Below, one piece after another: positions 11,802 to 21,350 of a stretch of DNA of 64,000 bases. Each line of letters begins with the position of its first letter. The first letter of the stretch is position 1. The notes below the pieces were generated by a model that did not search any database, had not been told where the DNA came from, and saw nothing but the letters and a program-made list of their open reading frames with translations. Origin of the DNA: Lingula anatina (lineage: Eukaryota > Brachiopoda > Lingulata > Lingulida > Lingulidae); contig NW_019775518.1 of NCBI RefSeq assembly GCF_001039355.2, positions 122,947 through 186,946 of the forward strand. Direction: 5' to 3'. The position numbers and the translations under genes are program-made.

Positions 11802-14800
11802 ACTTTAAAAGTGTATAACTTAAATGCTCATGGAGACCTCCTCCAAATTCCATACTTTATTATCTTCTGCTGTCTTATAAAAGCCCCCCCCCCCCTGGAA
11901 AATACTTACCTTTATGATCAAGTTGCCAGTGGCTTCCCTCACAAAGCGTGCTCCCCCCACGTCCCCTCCAGTGGTCCCCACTTGACCCTGTGACACCACC
12001 TCGTCCTTCAGCTTCCACGTCATATCCGGCTTTGGTGCTCCGAAGATACGGCATGTGATGTTAGCAGAGTCGCCTACGACCTTCTTGACGGATGGTTCTG
12101 GACACTGGATGAAGTGGGGCTCCTCAGCTGAAAATAGGATGTTGAGGCTTTCATGTAGGATCAAACACTGTGGTCTACTTGTAGTACTTCGTATGAGATC
12201 TATATTTCACAATAAAAACATTGTGAATAACTCATAGAAATATAATATATTCTGTTTTACCACAAAAACGGCAGTTATAGCTTTTATTCTGATATTTGAG
12301 CTTGTCATTTAGACCACATGACCTCCATTGATGGCTATACTCTGTTTAAATCTCTTAAGAGATTTTAACAAAAAACCAAACTTTTTAGAAAAAAACCAGG
12401 GACTAACTTTGAATGTGAAAATGGATTCATTAACCATTGGTAAGTATGGGAAAATTGTTGTTTACTCCAGGAAAATTCATTTTTTGGTCGAAATGAAGAG
12501 TTAAGAAATACACTGGGCAAAAATATATGTGACCCATGTGAATTATTTATGCAATGGCCTACGAACAGTAATCTGTGGCTTCTGAAAATACAGACAGTAA
12601 TCTGTAGTACAATGAAAAACCAAACAACAAAATTCATATTGCATGATTTCATATATATATATATAACCCATAATGCTGATAAATTTTTAAAGCATTGCAG
12701 GGGTTGTTTATATTTCTGCTCATGCTTGATGGGTATTATATATTTAACTAAAAATATTCTTTAAATTTTTATCTTTCTATTCTTCAACAAGATAACTAAT
12801 AAAAGCGAATCTTCATATACTTTTCACCTACCCATAACATTAAGATATCCATTGACAAATACATAGCCGTTCTCATTGGAAGCATTACACTGGATCACGG
12901 CAGAGTCCTCTTTCCTCAGGTCTGTGAACTCAATGTAGTCCAAGGTGTCGGTTCTACGGGGGTTTAGAGGAACATCTGAAAACGTTAATATCACATATAA
13001 AAGATTAATTCACCAGAGGACATTAAGATTTCAGTTCTGAGTTGTGTTTTCAAGTAGCTGTGCTAAAATTTCAGCCTAACTACTGGCACTATGAGATACA
13101 AGGGTCTTATACAAGGGGAAAAATGCAAAAAGAGGCAAGTACCTGAACAAATTTACAAAATATTACTGGCCTATAGCTAGCTACTGTCATTTGACATGAA
13201 ACAAGCATTAATAAAATGTGCATGTATCTATTCTGTAATAACAGACTAATTCCATGAAAATGGGACTTTTGAAATCTACAGTGCAGTCCTTTATTCTATA
13301 TTTTTTTCTTTAATTTTGTTTCTTCTGTCAACACTTTGCAGGAATTATTGAAAAGCAAATTATAATCTCCATATTCTCCGTCCTGAGAAAAATGGAGTAG
13401 CAAGTAAGTTTTCAGAGATGAAAAGCCTACACAGCTTCAAGGTGATGCTCTGATAAATTAAACTAATTTTTCACATTTGTAACTATATTTTGTAAAATGG
13501 AGTTGCAATCCTATCATTTTTTCTCAGAACAACAACAACAACAACAAAAAAAAAATGTCACCATGTTAAATGCTAACTTGGCTCAAGTCTCTGTCATAAA
13601 ATGTACTGTTAGTATCACCTTTCAGTGGTTTCCCATTAATAAACCACTCTGTGACTGGAGTGGGCATCCCCGTAGCAACACATTCCACCCTGACAGTTTC
13701 TGCTTCTTCTATATCAATGTTGGTTGGTTCTTTCTCCAATTCAGGTATAGCTGAAAGATTCAACATCACATCATAAACTGTCAGTACATTTTTCTTTTCT
13801 TTTCTCTCTTTTATAATTATGATTGTTTTTTTTTTAGCTAATACTTAGCAAATTTATTATCCACTAGTATGAGGTTTTCATTTATCAAAAACCTTTAAAA
13901 ATATACTTTTTCATCTACTTATATACTACACTGTATAACTGGCCAGATCACATTTATCAGGAACTGAAAAAGATCAAGTTTCGAGCCTTTAAAAAGCTCA
14001 GACAGATTTCTGGGCAAAAAACTCTTGTTGTGAATCCTGTCAATGAATTCTACATGTACTCACACTCTACACTAATCTCAATATCGTGACTAGACTGTCC
14101 CTGAGTGTTCTCGCCGACGCACTGGTACCTCTGGGCATCGTCATAACTGATGCTGCGAAAAAGCACGGCCATGCCGTAATCTTCAATCTCATAGCTTGAT
14201 CCTCTGGCATTAAGTGGCTCAGAGATGTCTCCATTCTTTCTGTACCACTTTATTCTTGGTGTAGGGCTGATAGGTAAGGTACAAAAAAATCCAATGTGTA
14301 TAAAGTTTACTTAAACTGTTTAGGGTTTACCTGCTTTAGAAATTGATTAATTTGTACAGAATATAGATGAAATAAAGATAATAAAAACTTTAACCTAACA
14401 CCTTACAAATGATGTGTATCCTGGCAAACAGTAAGATTTGTAATAATCAACAGCCCTTCATTTTTTTTTAACAACTACTTATTGAATTAAAAAATAAATA
14501 GAGCCTTGAAATCTAGTGAAAGTCAAACAAGAGATATGTTTCAGACTTATTGACACGTTTTTCCAAGTATACTCACTAGCCTCCAAAGATACACTTAATT
14601 TGTACTTCATCGTCTTTCAAGGCATCCACCTTGCTGGGAGATGACCACAGCAGTATGGGTGCATAAGGGAGCACACTGCCTGGAAGGAAAAACAGTCATG
14701 ATGACTTAATGTTATACATTTCCCTCATGGTACTCTATCATCAACATATATTTGGTTTAGTTATATGGGTAATGTCTTAAAAACATGGAAAGCACCCTAA

Positions 14801-17800
14801 GTCTTAGTATGAGATCAGGGAGAACAATTTTTGTCTAAAATTTCCACAAAGTTGGTGAAACTAAAACTTGTATAAAGTTCTCTCTTTTGTGTTATATTGG
14901 ATTTGATTTTAAATTTGCTTTCTCTGAGAGAGAGAGAGAAAGAGAGAGTGGAGGTTCAAAGAGAGAGAGAGCAGAAAGAGAGAGAGAGAGGGGGGGAGGA
15001 AGCTCCACTGTACTTACTTATGGTTCCAGAGGGTTCCAGTTTCACATTGGGCCCCATGACGCTAGACCTGAGGAAGGGGTTGTTCACCTTGCATGCGTAG
15101 GGACGGCCATTCATATTGTCATCTGGGACCACATTGGCAAAGTACAAGTTTCCTGGGAATAAAACAGATAATAGATACTAAAGTGCTAATGAACACAGCC
15201 ATGTGATGCATGGAGTGACTCCAGGGGAAAATGGAATAATATGAGTAAAAGTGCAGCCTCGCTTCTGAGACATAACACAATATATCAACATGTCAGCATA
15301 TAGAGTTGTTAACTTTACATTACTCAAAATGCATAAATCTACTGTTTTACATGGAATAAATAAGGGAACATTACCTTGAAATAATGGGGTCTGATCCAAA
15401 TTAAGCAGTAGAATAGATCTAAATTAATGCACAGAGTTTAATAATTTTGCAAATATTTGATATATGTACTCAAAACTAAATTACTGCTTTAACTTTGACA
15501 AAGGATCCTCCTAATTACAGCTCATCTCTAAATTGGTTAACTAAAATATTATTAGCAAACACCATATGACATACAAATATTACCTTCATGGTCTAGAGTA
15601 ACTCTATCATTCATATAAAAACTGCTCCTCCTGGAACCCCTCTTCTTCTCCACTTCCCAAGTTATTTCTGGTTCAGGGTATGTCTGTGGCATATTTTCAC
15701 ACTCCAGTTTGAATGGCTGACCCACTGCTGGCTTCTTCACTTGCAGTCGGAGGTTCAGAAATGGATTCTGGACTGGAAGTTGAATTCAGAAATTCAGCCA
15801 AGCAAATACATAATTGCATTCTGGACTGGCTGTGTTGAGATGTCTTTTCTGATTGTGCTGGTATGTCCATCTCAACTACAGCAATAAATAACAACAATTC
15901 GTAAACAGCTGAGCAAGAGCATAGAAATTGTGAGAACCTATTCTTTTATGGAAAAATCATGCAATCAAGCAGCCTTCACTCTTTTCGTTTTGCAGTTACT
16001 AATACTTAATGTGCATAAAAACATTTTAACTGATTTTACTAAGGCTTTAACATCAAAATTGACGAAGTTTTCATATTCCCATATACTTACTAGCCTCTAC
16101 CAACATGACCTTATGAGTGACAGCTGTCCCCTTGCTATTGGTGGCCACACACTGGTAGATGCCTGCATCACTTTCTTTAGGGTTGTCAAAGTTCAGATTT
16201 CCCAGGCCAGTCATCATGGTGGTATCCCCACTGGGATTGAAGGGCTGGCCATTCTTATACCACGTGTAACTGAATTACAACATACATTTTGTTTTATGTT
16301 AATTGAAGGGATATGCTCGTAATATATTATCACATGTTAACATAAAATGTAAACTAATAATATATTATCATAAATCAGGATTAAATATTAACTAAAACAT
16401 GGCAACATGGCTAGGAGTAAAAAATATGTTAATAAAAATAAATTAACAAAAATTTAAAAAATAAATAAAAAACAAAGAGACATGTAAAAAAACAGGCTGA
16501 TCACTGGTGTATTTAGAAATTAATTAAAGCACATTACTCAAAATGAAATAAAAATTGGTGAGTTTATACACAGACACTTTTCCAGGTCTTCCAGAAGTTG
16601 ATCTTTAGAGACATACTTTTTTTGAACATTACAATTCTGAAGCTGTAAACTATTTGTTATCATATGACTATCAAAGTTATAATAGGACACTGTCAGTTTG
16701 TTAGGACTGATATCTTGACTCACGTTGGCGCTGGGTTTCCACTGGCCTGACACTCCATGGTGAATGCCAGACGTTTCTTGAATTGCATCAATTGATCTGG
16801 CTGTAAGTCTATGTATGGGGGGTATTCGGTGGGACCACTCCATAGATCTGAAACAAACCGTGTTATTAAAAAATCGAACATTTTAGCTGCAGTGAATAAA
16901 GGCACATATCACAAATATTGAAAATCATACAAGTTAGCCCCAAGTCTTGCAATTTAGATTTCACAGAATTGGGATGAAAGCGGGTCACGAATAATGGCAG
17001 AAATTTCTTGGCAGACTTAGGACTTATTCCCAATGAATCTATAGGTCTATGTAGATCGATCCAACTCTGCTAAAAACATCTAACTTAAAACATTTATAAA
17101 ATAGACCAAAATTACAAGGTATAAATAAATGTGTACCTTTTTTTCTTCTGTGTCTATTTTTAGGTTGATCTTTTTCTAATAACATTTACATAATGGAACA
17201 ATAAATAATTAGCAGATATGTGTTTTGACAATTCAAATTAACTGAATCACAGCAACCCCTCCCCCCTTTTTTTTTTTGTAGATCGATGCTTTCGCCAATG
17301 TATTGTATGTGTCACATTGTGTAGAATACTTAACATTATGCAGAACATTTGCACAAGACATCTCATTGTTTCTTGGAATTACAAAACTGCAAGTCACCCC
17401 TGGAACCACCATGTTGCATCATGGCTCAGCTGGAGCTGGTTAATATGAAAGATCGCAGCCAGCATTTCTACGTATCAATCTTAAGAATGGGGTGCCATAA
17501 TAGTTTATAAGTCAGAGAGGCATATTCAGCATTGTTATGTATGCTAAAAAAGCTACATTCTGAGTAAATATGCCTGGATGCATCATACTGAGTTGTATAA
17601 TGTGTCTTCCCTGGAATCATTTCATATGAAACTTCGGTATATGCAAAATTTTCTTAACAATTTTTTACAATCATGCCATTTCTCACCTAATGTCCAGAAA
17701 AATAATTTCTTTTTCATCTTTCCAATGGCAACAGTTATATGATAATTTTTTTTCAGAATCATTTACTCTAGTAATCAATTATAATGAACTTCACAAGAAA

Positions 17801-20265
17801 GATTTTGGTATCTGCCCTTCAATTCTCCGAGTGCTTTTTCTATAGATATATTTAGCAAATGTCAAGAATATGACTATGAGGTAAGAGTATGCAATTAAAT
17901 AAGTGCACGCAACTTGCTTGCAATGATCTGAATGTCTGCAGACTCAGGTCTTCTGTTTTATATATTGATGGCAGGCTCTAAAAGCTCTGATGAGCTTTCC
18001 AAATGCCTCAATACTGGATGCTCATTTCTTTGGGTCTGATTTTGGACTTTCCCAACAACCTATATTGATTGCCAGTTTTAAAAGGGTAAATCTTTAAAAA
18101 GATGTTTGCTTTGAACATTAGATATGCTGTACACACTCCAAATTTTCTGTTACGGTAATCTTAGGTTTGTGATCATCCAAAGTTTCAGATTATTGCGGAT
18201 GGGGTGCGAACAAACTTCAAAATCTTTTCTCCAAACCTGAACTTTTGCAACATAGGGTTTAATTGGTGAAAATGTCATGACCTGGAAATAGAATAGCTAA
18301 CAATGACAAAATACCAATTCAAAAAAGAAAAAAGATCAAAATGTTGGTTTTGACCGAAAATGATTAGGGGAGGAGCAAATAGACAGAGATGAAGAGCCAG
18401 GATAGGTAAACCAGAGTTTCCAACAGAAGACTAAATCTAATTTCAAGTAAATAGTTGACTCCGGAATCTAACCCTATATCACTAAGTAGAGCCCAGTTCA
18501 CCTGTCTGATCTGTGTCTTATCTGGCAGTTTGTCTGGAAACAACTCTCACCAGGAAAATAAACCTTGTCTAACAAATCCTACAAAGTAATACCCTAGCTG
18601 ATGATCAGATCCGTTCCTGCTCCTGTTTCTTCATTTTCAAACCTCCATTTGTGCATTCAGCGAGAGTCCCCGCAGAGTTAGATTAATCTACATAGAATGA
18701 TAGTCCCAATGGTAATGAGCCCTTAGACAAATAAAAATATCTTGTTGAGGTGGAATCTAACACCCCATTTCCATAGATTAGATCGACCTACTTTAGATCG
18801 ACCTAACTCCCTGGGGGTTCACGCTAAATAGCTGTCAGCCGGGTGGACACAAAAGTTAATTATCCCCTTACAGCTTGTAGAAGGCGGGACGGACATTTAA
18901 GTCGGATTATCTGAAAGTAATCTAGTGAGACCCCCCCCTGCGGGGATAGATCGATCTAAAATCTATGGGAATAGAGCCTAACCTTTAATCTAAGAAATTG
19001 GCAAACATGTAGGTATTCAATCTTGGAGGGGCATTGAAATAAATGGTGGTATAGCATTTACATTAAAAAACTCTACTGTATTGTAATCCTACATGTAATG
19101 TGAACACAAGCCAACCATGAACAGTGTTTTTCAAGGGCAGGTGCCATTTTAGGATTGAGCCGAAGGTTTGAGAGGTAAAAACATCGTAGCCATAGAATAT
19201 TATTTGAACAGTTGTATGTCAGTTTATAAAACTTATATAGCAAAGATCATGGCCATAAGTCTCAATATATGGGTTACAAAACATGACCTATCAGTTGCAA
19301 ATACTGCAATTTGATTGATTAAGGAAATCTGTGGATAGTGTGCACGAGTAATTTGAAAAATCCAGTTATCATAAATTCCACAAAATGTTTGCTTTGTGGA
19401 AAAATGACCTAAAACATGTAACTTTATATTCAAGAACAGCATCACAATAGAAAAACAATTTAAAGAGAGTAATTGTAGGTAGATGTTTACCATTAAAAAT
19501 ACAGTTTGCCAAATTTACAATTGCTGATCATGATTAATTTACTTGTGTATGACTCAACTGTCGTCTCACCTCTGTACATAACTGACTAATGATGAAATAG
19601 AGGAAAAAAACAAAGCCACAATGACCAAGTTAGCAAAAATGAATTTTGTTGAGGAGCAAAATTAAGGAAGAGGAAATGTGTCATAAGCAGATCGAATTCC
19701 TTTGGTACATAAGCTCTCTTGATAATCAAATTTAAAAAATCACATTTGTAATCCCTTAATAACCTTACTAAGTACGATGAATTTGGCCAATTTTTATTTC
19801 CAAATCTGTACTCTAAAGAAAATTAATAATCACACTGAAATTATCAATGAACATGAAAAAAGGTGTTGGAAGTAAAAGCAAACAAGAAAACAACGATACA
19901 TTTTGACAATTATAGGGTCCAAATGGTTTGGATGGAACATGCTGCAGTGACATAGACAGCATGATCAGAGGCAGGTGTTGATAAGATTACACAAAACCTA
20001 CCTGTGAGTTTGTCAAACAGCTTGGTCACACAGTTCATGAATGGATTGGAGACACAAATAAAGCTATTAGAAATTAATAACAAATTATCCTGATTTAAAA
20101 TTATAACAATTATGATATCTATGTTTTTGTCCACGATCTAGAACTGCCTGTACTTTGTCCATGCTTAGACTCACCTGTGCATTGTCCATGTACATCTTCA
20201 ACTAAATAGCAACTGTACAGAAGTCCTAGCACAATGATGCCAAACACAGCATTCTCTCTAGCCAT
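3887..20265 (-). CDS. Nrg: Gene A: neuroglian/L1CAM-family cell adhesion molecule, 24 coding exons, 1282 aa
   Basis: Joining the 24 exons listed separately gives 3849 bases of unbroken frame. Domains: signal peptide (1 to about 28), Ig1 (31-131), Ig2 (132-239), Ig3 (240-341), Ig4 (342-433), Ig5 (434-536), Ig6 (537-632), five fibronectin III domains (633-1153), membrane helix (about 1164-1190), cytoplasmic tail (1191-1282). Every Ig domain keeps both disulphide cysteines. The tail has FNEDGSFIGQY (FIGQY at 1257-1261), which in L1-family proteins binds ankyrin depending on tyrosine phosphorylation, and ends AMQTFV, a possible PDZ ligand. Family members act at the neuronal and epithelial surface in homophilic adhesion, axon growth and synapse stability. 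Length and order fit neuroglian (about 1300 aa). It is a tandem paralogue of gene B; regulation is unknown. Introns hold only the simple repeats, minisatellites and one small element listed below. Confidence 0.95.
5096..5235. repeat. Minisatellite, 28-bp unit, 5 copies
   Basis: The unit begins GTTTCATATGGCACTCAGGG and recurs at 5096, 5124, 5152, 5180 and 5208 with few substitutions. It lies in the intron between exons 23 and 24 of gene A (4086-5287), which otherwise shows only AT-rich sequence. Confidence 0.9.
5288..5351 (-). CDS. Nrg: Gene A exon 23: juxtamembrane tail
   Basis: 64 bases between acceptor (AG at 5352-5353) and donor GTAAG (5283-5287), residues 1196-1217. It reads VEEKEKLRPHSNGPQFSEFS. 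Together with the KYN from exon 22 this matches the conserved L1-family juxtamembrane segment implicated in ERM-protein binding. Confidence 0.9.
5703..5828 (-). CDS. Nrg: Gene A exon 22: transmembrane helix
   Basis: 126 bases, residues 1154-1196. It encodes IWFAILLAIIILLIIILLLF, then CC and the basic stop-transfer RRK. An overlapping - strand reading frame rich in serine is a shadow of this exon. Gene B has an exon of identical length and phase. Confidence 0.93.
6105..6275 (-). CDS. Nrg: Gene A exon 21: FN5, second half
   Basis: 171 bases, phase 1 to phase 1, residues 1097-1154. It contains LDPGMEYEVRVIASND, the usual E/F-strand tyrosine motif of fibronectin III domains. Donor GTGAG at 6100-6104. 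Confidence 0.92.
6559..6672 (-). CDS. Nrg: Gene A exon 20: FN5, first half
   Basis: 114 bases, residues 1059-1097, with the B-strand tryptophan in SVSWTPASDNPGTTF. Gene B has an exon of exactly the same length. Confidence 0.92.
6681..6922. repeat. Minisatellite, 34-bp unit, 7 copies
   Basis: The unit begins CAATGGTTGAGATAAGCT and recurs every 34 bases from 6681 to 6885, with a partial copy at 6919. It begins 9 bases upstream (in transcription) of the acceptor of exon 20, so it adjoins that exon's polypyrimidine/branch region. Confidence 0.9.
7247..7426 (-). CDS. Nrg: Gene A exon 19: FN4, second half
   Basis: 180 bases, residues 999-1059, containing LEPATNYRITLRAETG. Acceptor CAG next to 7426 and donor GTAAG at 7242-7246. 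Confidence 0.92.
7787..7817 (-). repeat. Duplicated 3' end of exon 18 with decoy splice donor
   Basis: These 31 bases are identical to 7836-7866, which is the last 24 coding bases of exon 18 plus its donor. The copy sits 49 bases downstream in the intron and carries a second intact GTAAG donor. Confidence 0.9.
7843..7965 (-). CDS. Nrg: Gene A exon 18: FN4, first half
   Basis: 123 bases, residues 958-999, containing LMDLKWEPPLVANG. I take the donor at 7842 because it restores frame with exon 19; the downstream copy of this donor would not. Confidence 0.92.
8194..8425 (-). CDS. Nrg: Gene A exon 17: FN3, second half
   Basis: 232 bases starting in phase 0, residues 881-958. It starts IQYWLADEDESK and holds AQVAVRNRRFVGDA, which aligns with AQVAVRNKKYTGEP in gene B. 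Confidence 0.92.
8852..8982 (-). CDS. Nrg: Gene A exon 16: FN3, first half
   Basis: 131 bases, residues 837-880, with VFVRWSPVKPEPETV. Same length and phase as the gene B exon. Confidence 0.92.
9245..9270. repeat. (AAAT)n microsatellite
   Basis: Six or so AAAT units in the intron between exons 15 and 16 of gene A. Confidence 0.9.
9316..9553 (-). CDS. Nrg: Gene A exon 15: FN2, second part
   Basis: 238 bases starting in phase 0, residues 758-837. It contains ELNGPGFHYKIRYRR and ends ITGFSGEG, both L1-family landmarks of the second FNIII domain. About half its residues match gene B by eye. Confidence 0.94.
9645..10018 (-). CDS. Nrg: Gene A exon 14: FN1 and start of FN2
   Basis: The longest coding exon, 374 bases, residues 633-757. 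It runs from PPGPPVDVLVDECGTRQARI through the whole first FNIII domain (YKSYSFRVRAQNEAGIGEPS) into the FN2 tryptophan (LVVLWD). A long fused exon at this place is shared with gene B (371 bases). Confidence 0.94.
10115..10215. repeat. (TC)n then (CA)n compound microsatellite
   Basis: About 10 TC units (10115-10135) followed by about 38 CA units (10139-10215) in the intron between exons 13 and 14. A CA/GT reading frame across it is low-complexity, not a gene. Confidence 0.95.
10216..10520. repeat. Degenerate 23-bp tandem repeat
   Basis: The unit GGTACCATCAGCTATGGATA plus CTA recurs about ten times with drift, directly after the CA tract and up to 12 bases from exon 13. Together the tracts take up most of this intron. 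Confidence 0.85.
10532..10648 (-). CDS. Nrg: Gene A exon 13: Ig6, second half
   Basis: 117 bases, residues 594-633, with the second disulphide cysteine in DFSCNASNGLDS. Exons 12 and 13 together are 288 bases, exactly the length of the single Ig6 exon of gene B. Confidence 0.92.
10991..11161 (-). CDS. Nrg: Gene A exon 12: Ig6, first half
   Basis: 171 bases, residues 537-594, containing PTVIDNPPGNVRGTAGS and the cysteine in VTINCTASTDPEEEENL. The intron after it (10649-10990) has no equivalent in gene B. Confidence 0.92.
11472..11562 (-). CDS. Nrg: Gene A exon 11: Ig5, second half
   Basis: 91 bases, residues 507-537: NLEKEDSGFYLCEAVNTYG. Gene B has an exon of the same size. Confidence 0.92.
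11744..11796. repeat. (AT)n microsatellite
   Basis: About 26 AT units in the intron between exons 10 and 11 of gene A; a self-complementary tract that may be unstable or cruciform-forming. Confidence 0.95.
11910..12127 (-). CDS. Nrg: Gene A exon 10: Ig5, first half
   Basis: 218 bases, residues 434-506, with ITCRIFGAPKPDMTW. It is 36 bases longer than the gene B exon because of a glycine-rich loop, VSQGQVGTTGGDVGGARFVR. Confidence 0.92.
12832..12975 (-). CDS. Nrg: Gene A exon 9: Ig4, second half
   Basis: 144 bases, residues 386-434, with VIQCNASNENGYVFVNGYLN. The donor is GTAGGT, slightly off consensus. Confidence 0.92.
13619..13750 (-). CDS. Nrg: Gene A exon 8: Ig4, first half
   Basis: 132 bases, residues 342-386, with EKEPTNIDIEEAETVRVECV and EWFINGKPLK. 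Donor GTGATA at 13613-13618. Same length as the gene B exon. Confidence 0.92.
14064..14266 (-). CDS. Nrg: Gene A exon 7: Ig3, second half
   Basis: 203 bases, entering in phase 2 and leaving in phase 1, residues 274-342. It holds PTPRIKWYRKNGDISE and YQCVGENTQGQSS. Confidence 0.92.
14577..14679 (-). CDS. Nrg: Gene A exon 6: Ig3, first half
   Basis: 103 bases, residues 240-274, with APILLWSSPSKVDALKDDEV and the cysteine in IKCIFGGY. Ends in phase 2 like its gene B counterpart of the same size. Confidence 0.92.
14925..15000. repeat. (GA)n-rich tract
   Basis: Interrupted GA repeats ending in a G-run, 17 bases intronic of the exon 5 donor; in the transcript this is a CU-rich tract. The positive-strand frame through it is low complexity. 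Confidence 0.9.
15018..15152 (-). CDS. Nrg: Gene A exon 5: Ig2, second half
   Basis: 135 bases, residues 195-240, with NLYFANVVPDDNMNGRPYAC then KVNN. Gene B's exon is the same length and keeps NLYFANIIPDD. Confidence 0.92.
15584..15772 (-). CDS. Nrg: Gene A exon 4: Ig2, first half
   Basis: 189 bases, residues 132-195. It contains QNPFLNLRLQVKKPAVGQPF and KLECENMPQTYPEPEITWEV. The acceptor at 15773 is chosen because it keeps phase 1. Confidence 0.91.
16091..16269 (-). CDS. Nrg: Gene A exon 3: Ig1, second half
   Basis: 179 bases, residues 72-132, with YTWYKNGQPFNPSGDTTMMT and GIYQCVATNSKGTAV. Confidence 0.92.
16724..16847 (-). CDS. Nrg: Gene A exon 2: Ig1, first half
   Basis: 124 bases, residues 31-72, with PPYIDLQPDQLMQFKKRLAF and TMECQASGNPAPT. 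Same length and phases as the gene B exon. Confidence 0.92.
18650..18700 (+). repeat. Dispersed repeat containing GAGTCCCCGC(A/T)GAGTT
   Basis: This segment is similar to 40392-40442 (in an intron of gene B): both have CAGC(G/A)AGAGTCCCCGC, GAGTT and ATCTAC in the same order. Origin unknown. Confidence 0.5.
18761..18978. mobile_element. MITE 1, PIF/Harbinger-like, about 218 bp
   Basis: The ends are imperfect inverted repeats: left TTCCATAGATTAGATCGACC, right (reverse complement) TTCCCATAGATTTTAGATCG. TAA flanks both sides (18758-18760 and 18979-18981). No coding capacity. The TAA duplication suggests PIF/Harbinger mobilisation. Confidence 0.65.
20175..20265 (-). CDS. Nrg: Gene A exon 1 (coding part): start codon and signal peptide
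   Basis: ATG at 20263-20265, donor GTGAG at 20170-20174, 30 codons plus one base. It reads MARENAVFGIIVLGLLYSCY, then LVEDVHGQCT: a hydrophobic core followed by a polar cleavage region. The phase fits exon 2 (G + AT gives Asp, then LWSGPTEYPPY). A non-coding 5' exon may lie upstream, since CAG precedes the ATG region at several places. Confidence 0.88.
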
Positions 20266-20902
20266 CCTGGGATGATTTCAGCAATGCAAGTATATAAATC
20301 CTTCTGTTTTCTTCAATGTCCTGAATTCCCTTTTTGATCAAAATGATTTCTCAATATGTAATTGTCGCTTGTGGCATACAGTTTTGGAACTGCATGTAAT
20401 GTTATTATCTAATCCTGGTCCAATAGTTTCCTCCACTTGCTGACTTTAACTATTATACAAATGTTTCCTATAAATTGGAACTGCTGCTACACGACGCTTG
20501 TATCAAATCTTCAAAACTTGGGCTCTTTCTTCCAAATTTCAATTTTGTCCCTGGTCTAACATCCAAACTGTCCTGAATAACCCTACTAGTAATTCTCCAA
20601 TATATCCCCCTTTCAATATGTTGGTCCATGAAAAGTCTTAGAAAAACAATCAATTTCAACTTATCAAGGCTTTACACTAACAACACCCACCGTTTTTACA
20701 CCTCCACCATATACCCGTAAACAGTAGCTGAATGAGGTGCTGGAACTATTTATTATATATTTGTTATTTCATCCGATAAGGTGCTTTTAAACAAGATTTG
20801 ATTCCTGGGATGAATCGACTTTGGGATTTTTTTGGCGGTAACCGTGTGTTAATGCGTTGGTTGTGGACGGAGGTATAAACACATCAACACTACACTCTGC
20901 AG
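20266..20902 (-). other. Region immediately upstream of gene A start codon
   Basis: Either 5' UTR plus proximal promoter or a 5' UTR intron. It includes a - strand frame of 63 codons (20468-20659) that could be an upstream ORF if transcribed, and a somewhat GC-richer patch around 20690-20880. I cannot place the transcription start. Confidence 0.3.
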
Positions 20903-20986
20903 GTCAGCAAGGCAGCAAAACTGGCTGAACTGAAACGACAGAGAAACAGAGCAATTAAGAATGAGAAGAACTCTCCAGCTTGTTAA
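20903..20986 (+). other. Possible + strand terminal exon or chance frame
   Basis: After ctctgcag the + strand reads VSKAAKLAELKRQRNRAIKN, then EKNSPAC and TAA at 20984-20986. The composition is protein-like and an acceptor precedes it, but no partner exon or upstream Met is found. Weak. Confidence 0.15.
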
Positions 20987-21164
20987 ATATCAAACTGCAG
21001 TTGTACCAATTTCAGTAAAATATACAAAATCAATTTTTCTACATATATCACTCTAATGTCCCCCCCCCCCCAAAAAAAAAAAAGAATACTGAGTAATGAA
21101 TCAATCTTTTTGATGGGGAAAATTGTAAACTGTTTTGAAGTTGAATTTTTTAAAGTCATAATCA

Positions 21165-21350
21165 TATAAATTCTTAAAATTAGAACACTACTGTTCAGTG
21201 GTACTAACAATATTAAAACACACACTACCCTATAGCTCTATTCTACACATTTAAAGCATTAAAATGCTAAACAGAATACAATTTTTAATAACTTCAAAAA
21301 TATGTATCCAAAAGATTGAGTCATTACCATAAAACCACTTTCCACTGGTG
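21165..21350. repeat. Dispersed segment shared with gene A 3' UTR
   Basis: It matches 2290-2500 in order: CTTAAAATTAGAACA, CTACCCTATAG, ACAGAATA then ATTTTTAAT, and GTCATTAC. A weaker copy is at 24980-25050. Either an old repeat family or debris of a duplication. Confidence 0.6.

Larger units (their letters stand above)
16848..20174 (-). other. Gene A intron 1 (3.3 kb)
   Basis: The largest coding intron of gene A separates the signal-peptide exon from Ig1. It holds one inverted-repeat element (18761-18978), a short dispersed repeat (18650-18700) and otherwise AT-rich sequence in which I see no exon. Confidence 0.85.
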